A stretch of 64,000 bases of DNA from Pohlia nutans. Taxonomy: Eukaryota; Streptophyta; Bryopsida; Bryales; Mniaceae. This document shows positions 1-11,300 of this stretch, piece by piece. The position numbers were made by a program, and so were the translations under genes. The notes under the pieces are model-generated. The model was not told the origin of the DNA, ran no database searches, and worked only from the letters and a program-made list of their open reading frames with translations. The stretch lies in assembly GCA_022496805.1 (NCBI GenBank), contig CM040094.1:4983501-5047500 (forward strand), written 5' to 3'. Position 1 is the stretch's first letter; each line of letters starts with the position of its first letter.

Positions 1-188
1 TAATCTGGATTTAAGGGTAGTGCTTGCTATCAAGGTCCATGTGGCTTAGTTAGTAGAACTGCCTCTAATCTGGATTTAAGGATAGTACTTGCTATCAAGG
101 TCCATGTGACTTAGTAGAACTGCCTCTAATCTGGATTTAAGGGTAGTGCTTGCTATCGAGGTTCATGTGGCTTAGTAGAACTACCTCG
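1..188. repeat. 63-bp tandem repeat, three copies
   Basis: Three head-to-tail copies of a roughly 63-bp unit starting 'aatctggatttaagg' and ending 'agaactgcctc'. The copies differ by a few substitutions and a short indel (a doubled 'gttagta' in the first). The array is cut by the window edge, so its true size is unknown. No coding potential is seen. Confidence 0.85.
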
Positions 189-448
189 TCATTCACATTG
201 GTCTTAGGGCTAGAGTCATTCTTCTTCTAGTCTGGACTATTGGACCAGTGCATTTTGTGGATTTCTGAGCAAGGTGGCTGATCTGTAACCAAACGGGTGT
301 TGTAAATAGAGTTACAGACAAACGTGATGAATTTGATCTGTGTAATGCTACCACCTGGTTTTGGACTATGTTATACAGGTGCAGTATATATCATTGGGAC
401 TTTGTATGCTATTCAAATACTGCGTTGTTTGGTGCATTGGAATTCTCT
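189..448. other. No gene seen; right part matches SAT downstream flank
   Basis: No credible coding region. From about 380 the sequence is a diverged copy of DNA that lies downstream of both serine acetyltransferase genes (near 7440-7500 on the other strand and 51140-51210). It includes a shared 'ggaattctcttt' block that is interrupted by the next MITE and resumes after it as 'cctaacaatatc'. Confidence 0.5.
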
Positions 449-778
449 TTAACCCCTTAACGTACTGATCCTTTGAACGCAAGTAGATGTTAGCCTGAAA
501 AATAGATTTTAGCATGACTCAAATGTACAATAAGTGTACATGAAAGGACCATTGCATGCATGAAATCTACCCAACAAATTTGACATATTTGCATTTGGAG
601 GCCTCTCCAATATTATGGACATCTTCCCATCACAAGAGATTTACTCTCATTGGTAGAGAACTTAATAGGCTTGCAAAGGTGACTTGGATGAAAGTCATCT
701 GAGATTGTATGAAAAAGTTACAGGACTTTGAATCCATTCATGATCCAGTTTCTGGACGCTGTGACGTTTAGGGGTTAA
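449..778. mobile_element. TTAA-flanked MITE
   Basis: Bounded by TTAA on both sides (449-452 and 775-778) with ends reading CCCCTTAACG... and ...GACGTTTAGGGG, an imperfect inverted pair. The related uninterrupted sequence near 7460-7475 and 51190-51215 shows an empty site. A TTAA duplication with C-rich termini is the piggyBac signature; there is no coding sequence, so it is a non-autonomous element. Confidence 0.7.
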
Positions 779-793
779 TAACCTAACAATATC

Positions 794-843
794 TAGACAT
801 TTCATATACACTCCCTTTTAGACATTTCATATACACTCCCTTT
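794..843. repeat. 25-bp direct duplication
   Basis: Two adjacent copies of a 25-bp unit beginning 'tagacatttcatataca'. It is a local tandem duplication between two MITEs with no other recognised content. Confidence 0.8.
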
Positions 844-875
844 GTTTGAAAATAACTCTTAGTTTTTGGTGTGTT

Positions 876-2074
876 CTAACCCCTAAACATCCGAGTGTTC
901 AGAAACTGGATCACGAACAGATTCAAAGCTTTGTAACTTTTTCATACAACCTCGGATGATTTTCATCCAAGTTACCTTTGAAAACTTGTTAAATTCTCTA
1001 CCAACTACAATAAATCTCTTGTGATGGGGAGTTGTTGATAATATTTGAGAAGCCTCCAACTACAAGTATGTCTAATTTGTTGGGTTGGTTTTATGCTTGC
1101 AATGGTCTTCTCATGTACAGTGCCCTCTAGTAAGTAAGGTAACCCCACTTTCAAACCTCACATTAAAATATTTATCACACTTACTACAAAAGTTCCCCGA
1201 CCACCAAATTTTGCATACACCACCGTTTGGACATGAAACATTTTTGGGCCACAATTGTTACTTTGAAAATGCACGGTTTATGAAATAATGCCAGTGTGCC
1301 AACTTTTAGGCCTTTGTTTTAAAAAAATCATATCTTCTACATAATAGCTGCCAAGGATCCAAATATTTGGTAGAAGGTAGAAGTTGCAGTAAGGAAAAAT
1401 ATGGTGTTATAAAAGATTATGGTACTCCTAGGTATTTTTGTGTTCTTATACAATTCAATTATTTTTAAATAATACCAAATTTTAGTTTAATTATACAATA
1501 AAGTAATTTTCCTACTTTTGTCACTTTTTTTGTAACACCATGTTGTCACAATAAGGAACAATATGGTGTCAAAAGAAAATGAGAAAAATGGTCAATTACT
1601 TTATTTTGTAATTAAACAAAAAATTGGTGTTATTTTTAAAATCTTGAATTGCAAGTGGACACAAAAATACCTAGGAATACCACTATCTTTTATAACACCA
1701 TATTATTCCTTCCTGCGACTTCTACCTTCTACCAAAAATTTAGATCCTTGCCAGCTATTGTATAGCAAATATGATTTTTTTTAAATAGAGGCTTCAAAGT
1801 TAGCAAACATGCATTATTTCAAAAATTGTGCATTTTCAAGGTATCAAATTTGGCCTAAAAATGCTTCATGTTCAAGTGGTGATATATGCAAAATTTTGTG
1901 GTTGGCGAAACGTGGCAATGAGTGTGATAAATGTTTTAGTGTGAGGTTTGAAAGTGGGGTTACCTTACTTACTAGAGGGCACTGTACACCTCATGTACAT
2001 TTGAGCCATGCTAATATCTTCTTTTGAAGCTAGAATCTACTTTTGTTTAAAGGGTTGGTACATTTAGGGGTTAA
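876..2074. mobile_element. Long foldback element of the TTAA family
   Basis: Starts at CTAACCCCTAAACATCC (one change from TTAA) and ends ...GTACATTTAGGGGTTAA at 2071-2074. The two halves are inverted copies of each other. For example, the stretch around 1101-1170 with 'aagtaaggtaaccccac' recurs inverted at about 1930-2000, and the block at 1345-1445 recurs inverted at 1655-1745. The whole element could form a hairpin with arms of about 0.5 kb. Short ORFs inside are on inverted-repeat sequence and are not genes. Confidence 0.75.
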
Positions 2075-2145
2075 CTTAATGTTTTTTTGGTCAAGAAAAG
2101 TCGTCTCAATACTTGAAAAATTGTCTATTTTAAATTATTCAATGC

Positions 2146-3067
2146 TTAATCTCTAAACATACCAGGGTGTCCCTAGAATTGACAATTTGAGAAAAACCAT
2201 CATTGATATACAAATGGAAGTTCTAGATTTTGAATATTAGATTCCATTCGTACAGTTCGATTCACTAATACTCTCACCAATAATTAATTATCAATTTTGA
2301 AAATTAAAATTAAAAAAATCCTTCTAAATTCAATTACAAATAGGATTTAATACTTTTTTGAGTAATTTTTTTTAGAATGAGGTTAAAATGAGATACTCAG
2401 AAATGTGGTCATTCTTTCACATTTGTGTGTTCCTTAAATCTACGGCTTCATTTTTGCAAGGCCACATTTGAACTACAGTTGATGAAATTTTGGCTTGATC
2501 AACGACTCAACATACTTCTACATTAAAAAAATTAGAAAAATATGTATTCAAGTATAACTAAATCCAACCGTCAAATAAAACAACAACTTGGTGAATAATC
2601 TCCAAAAAATTGAATGACTTTCATCCAGGCATTAATGAGAATGTGAGAATGGTTTGAATCTGTTAGTTGTTCAGTTTCTAAATGTTGTGACGTTTCGGAA
2701 TAAAGCTTAGAACCCTAAAATTTCAATATATGCTACAAAAAAAGTTTTTCAATCAAATTTCTTTATAAGTAAACTTGAGAAGCATGCCACTTTGTTGTTT
2801 ATCACTATTATTCACAGTTTTCCTAAAATATTCATACTATTTTATGTATTTTTGTAATTACTGTAAGTATTACAAGATATTTATTTTTGAAAATTATTAT
2901 AAAATACATTTTTGTTTAAGTACTTAAGAAAAAAATCAGTGTAAATGGGTTTCACAATAAGTTATATGAGAAAAATACCAAAAACTTATACCGGTAATCT
3001 ATTTTTTAAATGTGAGAAATTGATGAGATTTGACTGGGTAAATGTAGTGTGGACGCTTAAGGGTTAA
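2146..3067. mobile_element. Probable decayed TTAA-family element(s)
   Basis: A 5' boundary TTAA followed by 'tctctaaacataccagg' and a 3' boundary 'ggacgcttaagggttaa' (TTAA at 3064-3067) resemble the termini of the neighbouring MITEs. An additional internal end-like motif 'gtgacgtttcgg' near 2687 suggests two nested or fused copies. AT-rich, no coding sequence. Confidence 0.4.
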
Positions 3068-3479
3068 GCTAGGTTATCCTAAAACCACCACCTCTCCCAA
3101 TTATGATATGTAGACCTTTCTCAGGGCCATCATAGTTGAGATTCAAAACCACAAATTTCATTATTCAATTAGACCAATGGCGTGCGAAGCATTGCAAAGA
3201 AATAGTTGGTGGTTTAAAGTATCATTATGAGTGAAAGTTAGTACCACATGGTGTAGGCATGGGGGAACCTAGATGTTTGATTTGGATCAGAGGTTACTTT
3301 CCACTTTGGAATTTTGTATAAAATTGACAAATGTGAGTTAGATTGTTGCAAATTTTTGCAATCCTCATAAGAACCTATTTCGAATGCGGTCGTATATTTT
3401 TTTTCGAATTTAGCACTGCCAAAAATAGGCCAGATTGCTTAAGTTGGTGGTTTTAGGACAATCAACCTTAAAGGGTTAA
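3064..3479. mobile_element. TTAA-flanked foldback MITE
   Basis: Begins at TTAA 3064-3067 with 'gctaggttatcctaaaacc' and ends with the inverted counterpart 'ggttttaggacaatcaacc' before TTAA 3476-3479. It shares the TTAA 3064-3067 with the element to its left. Non-coding. A related 'aaaccaccaact' block occurs at 7980-8010 and, inverted, near 47950. Confidence 0.6.
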
Positions 3480-4284
3480 AGGGTTAATCCCAAACAGAAA
3501 CAACGAAAGCAGATCTCTAAGGCCACAGAGAGAACAAAGCAAACCCTAATGACTCACGAGTACTGCGCAGAAGCTCCAACAGTACCCTAATCCACTTAGA
3601 CCAGAGAATTAGGGTTTGCGACACCGAAGACAAGCAGAAAATCCTCGTCATCTTCCCGGCAGGAATCAGATGATGCTGAAGGGTGCTTGATCGCACCGTG
3701 CCATTAATGAAATCTGGGCCGTCGCCGACGTACATCCCCCTTGACCCGAAGATCCCAGATGCCTTCCGAAGATTCCCGATTTCGTAATTCAATCCACAGA
3801 AACAACAGGGATTTTGCATACTTGCTTTCCAGCTCTTAGTTCGAGGCCGGACTGACTGTGGATTTACCAACCTTCTGATGAATTTTATGAGGTCCTACTA
3901 ATTGCAGCGATAGCTTCAACTTTTCGAGAATCTACTTGTTTGCAAAAAAAATAAAATTTGGCAAATAAAGCTTATTAGTTGAGAATTCGAACTACAGGAT
4001 TTTAGTCTGCACATGAGTTTTTTGAAGTGCCTGATTTTTATAATCGGTGGAATAGAAAACCGATTTTTTTGTTTTGGTACGGATTTGATGAGTCGGATTA
4101 GTTTGCATTGTCGAGCAGCCGCAGTTGTCTTTATTGTTTGTGGTGGAAGGTGAACGCGTGTATGAGTAAAGGCGGGGTTGCCGATCGGTCGGGGATTTTC
4201 TCAATTTCTGCAAAGAAGGTAAGCGCATTGCTTGATAGTCGCCAACTATTGGAAGTCATTTCGTTTGTATCTAACGCAATTTTC
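3480..4284. other. SAT-A upstream region, conserved with SAT-B; possible leader exon
   Basis: This block is repeated inverted upstream of SAT-B (about 55708-56390), with clear similarity at 3600-3850 and 3980-4270. Within 4080-4219 a segment on the + strand ends at a conserved splice donor 'aagaag|gtaagc' in both copies, and a conserved acceptor-like 'gatgggcag' lies near 4925. I infer a non-coding first exon of SAT. The stretch at 3517-3870 has an open - strand frame, but the frame is not kept in the other copy, so I do not call a gene. It may hold a divergent promoter or exon. Confidence 0.45.
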
Positions 4285-4535
4285 TTAACCCCTAAGCGTC
4301 CACTGTGTATTTTCTGTATTGAAAATTGGGACCCCTGCTGCAAATCATCTGTTTGTGTGCAAATGACTTCAGTTTGACACAATCGAACGCTCTTGATTTT
4401 GTAGTGTAGAACAAGAGCTTTAAAATGATGTATTGCAATCAGGAAACCGAGGTAAAATGAGAAAATGCCACCGTTGCAAAGTTCAGTGATATATGCAGAT
4501 TGCCATATTGGGCGCTGTAGGCGCCAAGGGGTTAA
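4285..4535. mobile_element. TTAA-flanked MITE, 251 bp
   Basis: TTAA at 4285-4288 and 4532-4535 with termini CCCCTAAGCGTCC... and ...GGCGCCAAGGGG. The internal sequence (with 'aaaacagagc'-like and 'gaggtaaaatgagaaaatg' blocks) is shared with elements at 5911-6134, 52827-53116 and 54475-55707. It sits at the same place relative to SAT-A as the 54475-55707 copy does to SAT-B, so it predates the duplication. Confidence 0.75.
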
Positions 4536-4648
4536 ACCTCATTGCAACCTTGTCAATCGCAGTTGTGCGAAACTTTCTGGTTCTGTATTGTATCATGAAT
4601 AGTCTGTCCTCCGTCGTTTTGTACGTTTTCAGTGACACGCAGCTCTGT

Positions 4649-4879
4649 TCAACCCTAATCCTTAAAAGACCAAGGATTTGTAGTTTTAAAATAACAAATT
4701 CAATCAATCGTATTGTGAAAAGTATACTTCAGATAGGAACAAATTTTGTATCACTGGAATCAGTAAAGAACATTGCACGTGTTGATGAAAAGACAAATAA
4801 ATTTGAATAACAGGACGTCTAAGTAACCGCTATAAAAAACATGAGGCCCAATTTAGGCTTCTTAGTCCTTAGGGGCTAA
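4649..4879. mobile_element. TTAA-family MITE, second subfamily
   Basis: Left end TCAACCCTAATCC, right end CCTTAGGGGCTAA, both one step from TTAA plus CCCC. The internal block 'aattcaatcaatcgtattg' and 'ggcccaatttaggc' is shared with 7602-7846, 48090-50782 and 54137-54366. Orthologous in position to 54137-54366 near SAT-B, so it is also older than the duplication. Confidence 0.6.
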
Positions 4880-5113
4880 TATCAAGTTGGGAAGTATCTT
4901 CTGATGCACGGTTTGTTGTATGTGATGGGCAGATCACTTGAACTCTGAGGCTGGATCTTGGAACACCAGGACCAGTCAAAACCGAAATCTGAACAGGAAC
5001 TAGAGAAAGAAAAGCAAGAAAAGTAGCGATTTATTTATATAATAGTCGAGTGTTTTGTGAAGGAGTTTCTGGCAATCCGAGTTGATCCCATGCTCTGAAC
5101 TGATAGTTTGAGT

Positions 5114-7313
5114 ATGGTGGCTATGGAGTCTTTAGCTTTTGCCACCTTAGCGCCAGCCAAGTTTTGTTCCCAAGGGTGCGTGAAGTGCAGCCCAGTGTCA
5201 CTGTCTCTTCGGTCTTCATCACTGTCGTCGTCAAGGATATCGGAATGCTCCTCCTCCTCATCATCATCTCTGAGCAATGAGTCTCATCGATTCTACGGAG
5301 CTCAGCTCAAGCTCGTGAAGAAAACCAACAACAGACAAGGAACTGTGCGAGTGGTTTTCGTGGGCCAAGAGAACGGGAGGGACACAGATGCACACGTGAG
5401 TTTTCTTGTGGCTATATATCGCCAATTTGCTATTTGAAAAAGCTGCTTGCTATAGAGTATGTATAAAAGATTAAAAAAGTAGAGTATATCTCCATAATCT
5501 TCCCTTTAAAGCCAACAACAATTCTATAGAAAGCTGTGTATTTGTACTGAAGATATTGTAAATTGCCAAAAAAATGCTATCTTTCATTTGAAAATTGAAA
5601 CTTGAAAAATTGCCAATGGGACTCCTTTAAACACTGAAAAAAAAGATCACTGCAGGTGAGCAAAGAGGAACCCAAACCATTGACTAACGGGCATGCCACA
5701 GCTTTTCAAGAGGCTCGAGAGGATGTATCAGCGCGAGGGTTAAACGGATTACCCTCCAATGGAGCCATAACAACCTCTTCCAAGACGGAAGACGTTGATG
5801 AGATTTGGCAAACAATCAAAGCGGAAACTCGACTGGAATCAGAGAAGGAGCCGGTCCTTGCATCCTACTTCTATTCATCAGTCATATCTCACAGGTGCGT
5901 GCCATCAGTTTTCTGTAGTGTAGGAAAATTGGACCCCCTGCTGTAAATCATCTACTTGTGCTGAAAATGACTTCATCTTTACACGATCAACACTGTCGAT
6001 CGTGTAGTATAGAACAAGAGCTTAGAGATGATGTAATGCAATCAGAAAAGCGAGGTAAAATGAGAAAATGCTACCGTTGCAAAGTTCAGTGATGCAGATG
6101 GCAATATTGGGCGTTTTAGACGCTTAGGGGTTAACTCATGGATGTGATTTTGTTTCCAGCACTGCATTCTTTAGTGTCACAGCCTAAAGGAAGTTACTGA
6201 AAACTATAATACCTTTTTATTGGAGATCTGCCTTTTTCCCTATTACTCATCATGTTGTAGTGCTTGCATAAAACAATACTTCACATGAAAAGGAATACTT
6301 GACACCTTGTTTGCAAATTTGACGTCAATTTTAAGAAGCGAGAGCTTCTCAAGTAAATGAGCTATTGTCTTCACATGTGAGAGCATGTCAGAGATTTAAT
6401 TCTTCTTTGGTTTGGCACGACACTGCTCTTAGTAGACACTATTCTCAAAAGTTGTCATACCACTACGACGGGAGAATGTTATGAAAGGAAGCTGTAAACT
6501 TGCTTTAGGCTGTGATTCTAAAACAGATGAAAGAGTGTAGCAGCGAGCCCAGAGATTTGTTCTTCTTCTCGTTTTGTAAGGCGGCTCACTGGTCGGTGTT
6601 TGTGCAGATCTTTGGAGCGGGCGCTGGCGTTCCATCTGAGCAACAAACTGAGCAACCCCACGCTTCTGAGCACGCAGCTGTTCGGGTTGGTAGTGGACAT
6701 CTTCAACAGCGACGAGGCCATCCGACACGCCATCCGGGAAGATTTGAGAGCGGTGAGGACGAAGGATCCAGCGTGCTCCTCGTACTGTCACTGTCTGTTG
6801 TATTACAAGGGCTTTCTGGCGTGTCAAGCATACAGGGTGTCACATTGGCTGTGGAAGAACGGGCGGTCCTCGCTGGCGTTTCTGATGCAGAGCCGGGTAT
6901 CGGAGGTTTTCCATGTGGACATCCACCCGGCTGCGAGGATCGGGTCCGGAGTGCTGTTCGACCACGCCACAGGGTTGGTGGTGGGCGAGACCGCCACCAT
7001 CGGCAGCAACGTGTCCATCCTCCATAATGTCACTCTGGGCGGCACTGGCTCCGTGAATGGTGACAGGCACCCGAAAATCGGAGACGGAGTGCTGATCGGC
7101 GCGGGCGCCATTCTGCTGGGAAACATTCGAATCGGAGAGGGGGCGAAAATCGGGTCTGGATCTCTTGTGCTGATCGATGTGCCTCCTCACACGACCGCCG
7201 TGGGCAACCCTGCTCGCCTTGTGGGTGGCAAACAGAGCCCCACCAAGTTGAAGGAGATTCCCAGCGAGACCATGGACCATACTATCAAAGGTTGGTCTGA
7301 CTATGTTATCTGA
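5114..7313 (+). CDS. Serine O-acetyltransferase, copy A (three exons)
   Basis: Transfers acetyl from acetyl-CoA to L-serine, giving O-acetylserine for cysteine synthesis. Exons 5114-5395, 5656-5894 and 6608-7313 join in phase (GT-AG) to 408 residues. Residues 1-90 are Ser-rich and may be a plastid transit peptide. The N-terminal SAT helical domain follows ('EKEPVLASYFYSSVISHR', then 'NPTLLSTQLF'), then the left-handed beta-helix of hexapeptide repeats. D278 (DIHPAA) and H293 (DHATG) are spaced 15 apart, as Asp143/His158 are in E. coli CysE. GDRHPKIGDG is present. The tail 'MDHTIKGWSDYVI' resembles plant SERAT3-type tails and ends in Ile, the residue that docks into O-acetylserine (thiol) lyase. 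I chose the first ATG of the frame (5114); 5123 is an alternative. Intact, with an inverted paralogue at 51676-53901. Confidence 0.93.
5911..6134. mobile_element. TTAA MITE in SAT-A intron 2, left end deleted
   Basis: The right end ...GACGCTTAGGGGTTAA (TTAA 6131-6134) is intact. The left end is missing: compared with the same insertion in SAT-B (52827-53116), about 25 bp including the TTAA and terminal motif are gone. Position and sequence match the SAT-B intron copy, so the insertion predates the gene duplication. Confidence 0.7.
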
Positions 7314-7601
7314 AACCGGTGCTATCTTTTTTTATCTGAGAGAAGAAAAAAGGAGCCAAATTGTGCTGTTCTGGTGGCAGATCCATCCTGAAGGGTATGT
7401 GTAAGTGCGTACACCACTGCGTTATTACCAAAATTTTCAGATATTGTTAGGCCGTTATCAAAGAGAATTCCAACGCATCATGCAATACATTATTTGGATA
7501 GCACACAAATTTTCAGTTACAAACACCATTCAAAGATTTTCAATAAGTTGAAATACTGTTAAAACTAAGTAATATGGTTTATTTGCCTTTAAACCACCAA
7601 C
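7314..7601. other. SAT-A downstream flank, duplicated near SAT-B
   Basis: 3' flank of SAT-A. Its reverse complement recurs at 50850-51680 next to SAT-B, where it is interrupted by a 325-bp TIR element (51220-51544) and a related insert (about 50916-51147). The junctions here are the uninterrupted empty sites. No gene and no clear polyadenylation signal. Confidence 0.55.
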
Positions 7602-7846
7602 TTACCCCTAAAGAAACAAGGAGCCTAAATTGGGCCTCATGCTTCTTTTCTTTTTGCAATTTTGAGTAGCTGTTTTTTGGATATATATATTTTTTTCAAT
7701 TTTATTTGTTGTTGGAGCAACACATGCAATGTACTTTAATGATTTGGGCGTTGTAAAATTTGGTCTCATTTGAATTGTATTTTCACAATATGATTAATTG
7801 AATTTGTCATTTTGAACCATGAATACTTTGGTCCTTTGGGGGTTAA
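7602..7846. mobile_element. TTAA-family MITE, second subfamily
   Basis: Left end TTACCCCTAAAG, right end CCTTTGGGGGTTAA (TTAA 7843-7846). Internal 'aattgaatttgtcatttt' and 'gcctaaattgggcc' blocks match 4649-4879 and 54137-54366. Its counterpart in the other SAT arm (48090-50782) is split by an LTR retrotransposon. Confidence 0.6.
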
Positions 7847-8322
7847 TCAATGTATTTTTAGCAATGATAACTTTTGTGAAATATTTTTCTTTCATATTTT
7901 GTGAAAGTACACTAGGACTCAATATCAACATACATGTATCTCCCATGTCCACACTATGTGGTACTAATTTTCAATTACAATGAGACCTAAAACCACCAAC
8001 TACTTTGCAATACTTGACATTCAATTGGTTTGCTTGAATAGTAGAAAAGGTGGTTTTTGAGCATTCAACACGTACATGTTGAGGTACTGAGAGTTGGTGG
8101 GTTAGAGCATTCAAATATGTACATGTTGAGGTACATGGAGCTGGTGGGTTTAGAGCATTCACCCTTATAGAACATTATAGAGCAATGCAATAAAGCACGC
8201 TTTTGAAAATTGAATCAAAAGAGAATGTTCACTGAATGTCACAGTAGTCCAAACATTCGTGGACATTGCCACACACACTAACTTTCTAATTATAACTCTG
8301 GTATGTTTGCAAAAGGGGGTTA
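7847..8322. other. No gene; end of SAT-A duplication arm
   Basis: AT-rich, with 'aaaccaccaact' blocks like those of the 3064-3479 foldback and a duplicated 'acatgttgaggtac' segment (8075 and 8125). Similarity to the inverted SAT-B arm (about 47880-48090) fades near 8060-8130. No coding sequence seen. Confidence 0.4.
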
Positions 8323-8855
8323 GCTACCATTGGGACGTGTCTACTATGCGAGCAGTGAGCAGAGAACAGAAAAAAAGCGAGCCAAGAGCACAAATTAGAG
8401 AACATAATTTATAAATAGAATTTTAAAACTATTTTTAGGGGAATTTTTTTTCAGAAAATTCGAATATTCTGAAGGATATTCTTCCATTAATAGAATATTC
8501 ATATATTTGTATATTTATAGGAAATAATATTGACCTATGATCGTGGGTTGAAACGTGGTAAAATGGCACTTGATTTACATTTTTCTTACAACCGCATGAT
8601 TTTTTTTAATTTTGGGGTTTATTGCATATTCCATCAATTTTCGGTTTAGGGTGTCCTCAAAGTTGTGAGTGAACACATACACTTGTTTGGAAGTTGATGC
8701 AGTAAATACAAAACTTTAGCATGTGACAAAGAATTTTGATATAATAATAGATAGAAGAAACTTTATATTGCTGAGATAGTCAGATAAGCCTGAAACATAA
8801 TTGGTAGGTCATTGGACTCCATTGAATGTACTATGGGATACTTCTATAGTGACTC

Positions 8856-10945
8856 CTACTTTTCAGCGAAACGGTGAGTCAAGATCCCACTTTCAAGGAG
8901 CAGTTTGACTTCGTTGAAGTTGAACGTTGGCGCGTGGATGAACATGTCAACCCAGAGATCGAGATGGCAGACCTTCAAGAAGATGAAGTACACATGCTTG
9001 CAATATGAGAATTGGATCCTCCCACGAAAATTTGTCATTGTCTTCTTGAATGCAGGGCGGCTGCAGCCTAGTAGGGAGCTAATTGTGATCTGATACTGCT
9101 TCACATTTGGTGGCGTTCTCGAGTCTAGAGCGATGATGCAGCCATGGCCAGGGTGAGGAATCATTGTCACAGCATGGAGTCGAGCTTTGAGGGACTCAAA
9201 AGAGCCCAAAGCCAGCCTCTACTGCAGGTTTGGACGGCTAGCAATTCGCTTGACGATCTTCCCTTTTATTTTTCCAGGATACCTATCCGCGTCTGCAGGT
9301 ACGGGCACGATGTCCAAATTTGCGGGAGGCTTTTCTGTAGAAAACAACCTTCTTGGAGAGACGGGCAGTTTCTGCGGTAGTTGGAACCCAGCAGCTTCGA
9401 GGACAAGGATCTCACTTTGCTTGAGATTTTTTCCAAGCTTCACTGGCCAGACATTAGGGATGTTGGGCCTCTCTTGTTGCCTAGAGTACGGAACTACCCA
9501 CTTCCGCCTTGAACCTTTAACACACCTCTCAATATCATCCGAGCAGAAGTGGAACTCCGTAGACTCTTGTAAGTTCTTCCTAGTGTTGTGCCATAGACCA
9601 GTGTACGTAGGCGCGGGGGTGGGTTTAGCACCCCTCACGATTATCTCCAAACACTTCTTAGTAACAGCTCCTCAGGGAGTTCACTACAATAATATTAGAA
9701 AACAACGTGCGGGAAAATATAGGAAAAACTTAGAATTTTCTTAGAAGTAATATAGATGAGTATGTATGATAAAATGTGTATTATAAATAATATAGGCTTG
9801 ACATAAACGACATATATTTTTTAAATATTTGTAAAAATATACCATAGGAGTTACAGATCCTAGGTGTTTTTAAAAGCTAGGAATTTTTTTGCTAAATGAA
9901 CATGACATCTTTCATTTGCTATGAACGGTTTTGCTAGTGTTTATAAGTACTAAAAAAAAATTTCAAGATAAATTAGAGGAGTTTTGGTTGGTCTTGTGTT
10001 TGTCTGCTTCAAACAAGATGTTGTAGTATTAACTCTATACCCTTCTACATTATTGCATGGACCCTCTTTTTGCTTGCTTTGTTTTTTGTGTGTTTTTGTT
10101 TTTTGATACTCAGTACCGTTGTGTTCAATTGTGCGTGTAAGTTGATTGAGGAACATGGGCTGATTTTGTTGTTTGAAAATGATTATGAACACTCTTAATG
10201 TAAGACCTTGATGTGATTTGGATTTTGGTGACTTAGTACTTTGAATGCTCTTGAACCCTTTAGAGCAAAATCAAATAATTATAATGAACATACCTAGCTT
10301 TAAATTAGAGCTTCGTAAAATTTAAAAGTAATTATAGGGTCATTTAAAAAACAAGAAATTAGAAAATTATATAATAATACGGTACAAAAAATTAAGAATA
10401 GATAATTAAATACCCCTTGAATAAATACCTTTGTCACGCACGTGTATACATATACATGTCTAGTGAACCCCCCGAGAACAGCTCTTTGGGCCCAACAACA
10501 CCTACTTGAATTCTTTGCCAACCAAGCAATGTGCCACTCCTTCACGTTAACTCTGGTCTCCTCAACACTAGAGACGTGACGAATCTGTCCTTGACTACGT
10601 GGAGAAGGAACTGCGTCGTCAGCTTGTGGTGAAGAAGGTGCAACTTCGTGGACATTGGATTCATCCTCCTCAGAAATTACTGACATGTGAGCGGTTCATT
10701 CCTTGGTTTTCCTACCATAGCCACGAGGATGCGAGAAGTTTACCTTATCGGGTCTGTGTGACTCATCATCAGCTCCAAGTGGCAAACCCAGCCTACGCTT
10801 CATGGAGCCAAACACTTCTTTTCCAGCCATGTGAGGATCACGTGTACAGAACTCGTCCGCCCCAGGCATGTCAAGCATGGGCTCCTTGAGGACCTTGGGG
10901 TCACTTGTTTTTTGAGCCCTATGCTCAGCCATGCGAAGGTCGACT
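8856..10945 (-). pseudogene. Decayed MULE transposase, C-terminal half (outer MULE)
   Basis: Reads on the - strand as a diverged copy of the C-terminal exon of the transposase at 22517-25696. Segments 8856-9650 and about 10485-10945 are collinear with it and are separated by a hAT-like insertion (9671-10476). A TAG near 9216 replaces a Gln codon. The SWIM zinc finger has lost a cysteine: the CSC of the inner copy is CSR here, while the later C-K-H pair remains. The N-terminal catalytic half is absent. Beyond 10945 similarity stops. It has the same distance and orientation to its terminus as the inner copy. Confidence 0.85.
9671..10476. mobile_element. hAT-like non-autonomous element, 806 bp
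   Basis: Termini CTCAGGGAGTTCACTA and TAGTGAACCCCCCGAG form an imperfect inverted pair. The element is flanked by the 8-bp direct repeat AACAGCTC (9663-9670, 10477-10484). The inner transposase gene gives the empty site 'gtaacagctctttggg' near 23330. Eight-bp duplications and CA(G)GG-type ends fit the hAT superfamily. No transposase is seen inside. Confidence 0.8.
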
Positions 10946-11094
10946 TGAGGCTTGATGTGAACCCACATGACAGCCGTGAGATCTGGAGTTCCCAAGGCCG
11001 GTGAAATGAATTTGTGAATTTTGTTGCAGGGGAATGGTGTGCAGCAGCCTGCGCCTTGTCCCATGCAACAGCTTGGTCTTCTCTTCTCTAGGGT

Positions 11095-11300
11095 ATCGTC
11101 ATCCTTACGGGGTGTGGTGTTTTTATTGGCAGAAGCACGGTTTTGGGGAGATTTACAAGCCTTATGGGGTGTGGTGTTTTTTTATTGGCAGAAGCACGGT
11201 TTTGGGGAGATTTGCAAGCCTTACGGGGTGTGGTGTTTTTTTATTGGCAGAAGCACGGTTTTGGGGAGATTTGCAAGCCTTAGGGGAGATTCGGAAGGTG
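11095..11300. repeat. 59-bp tandem repeat, about four copies
   Basis: Head-to-tail copies of a unit with 'ggggtgtggtgttttt' and 'attggcagaagcacgg'. The unit lengths differ by one or two T residues. The overlapping short ORFs are translations of the repeat and are not called as genes. Confidence 0.85.

Noticed and set aside
3517..3870. 117-codon - strand gene upstream of SAT-A
   Set aside because: The frame is not conserved in the duplicated copy near SAT-B, although the DNA is; more likely leader or regulatory sequence.
449..4535. CCCTAAA-like strings considered as telomere repeats
   Set aside because: They occur singly at MITE ends next to TTAA, never as tandem arrays.
6512..7280. Alternative frames on both strands over SAT exon 3 (up to 171 codons)
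   Set aside because: Shadow frames of a GC-rich coding exon; the same shadows appear over SAT-B.
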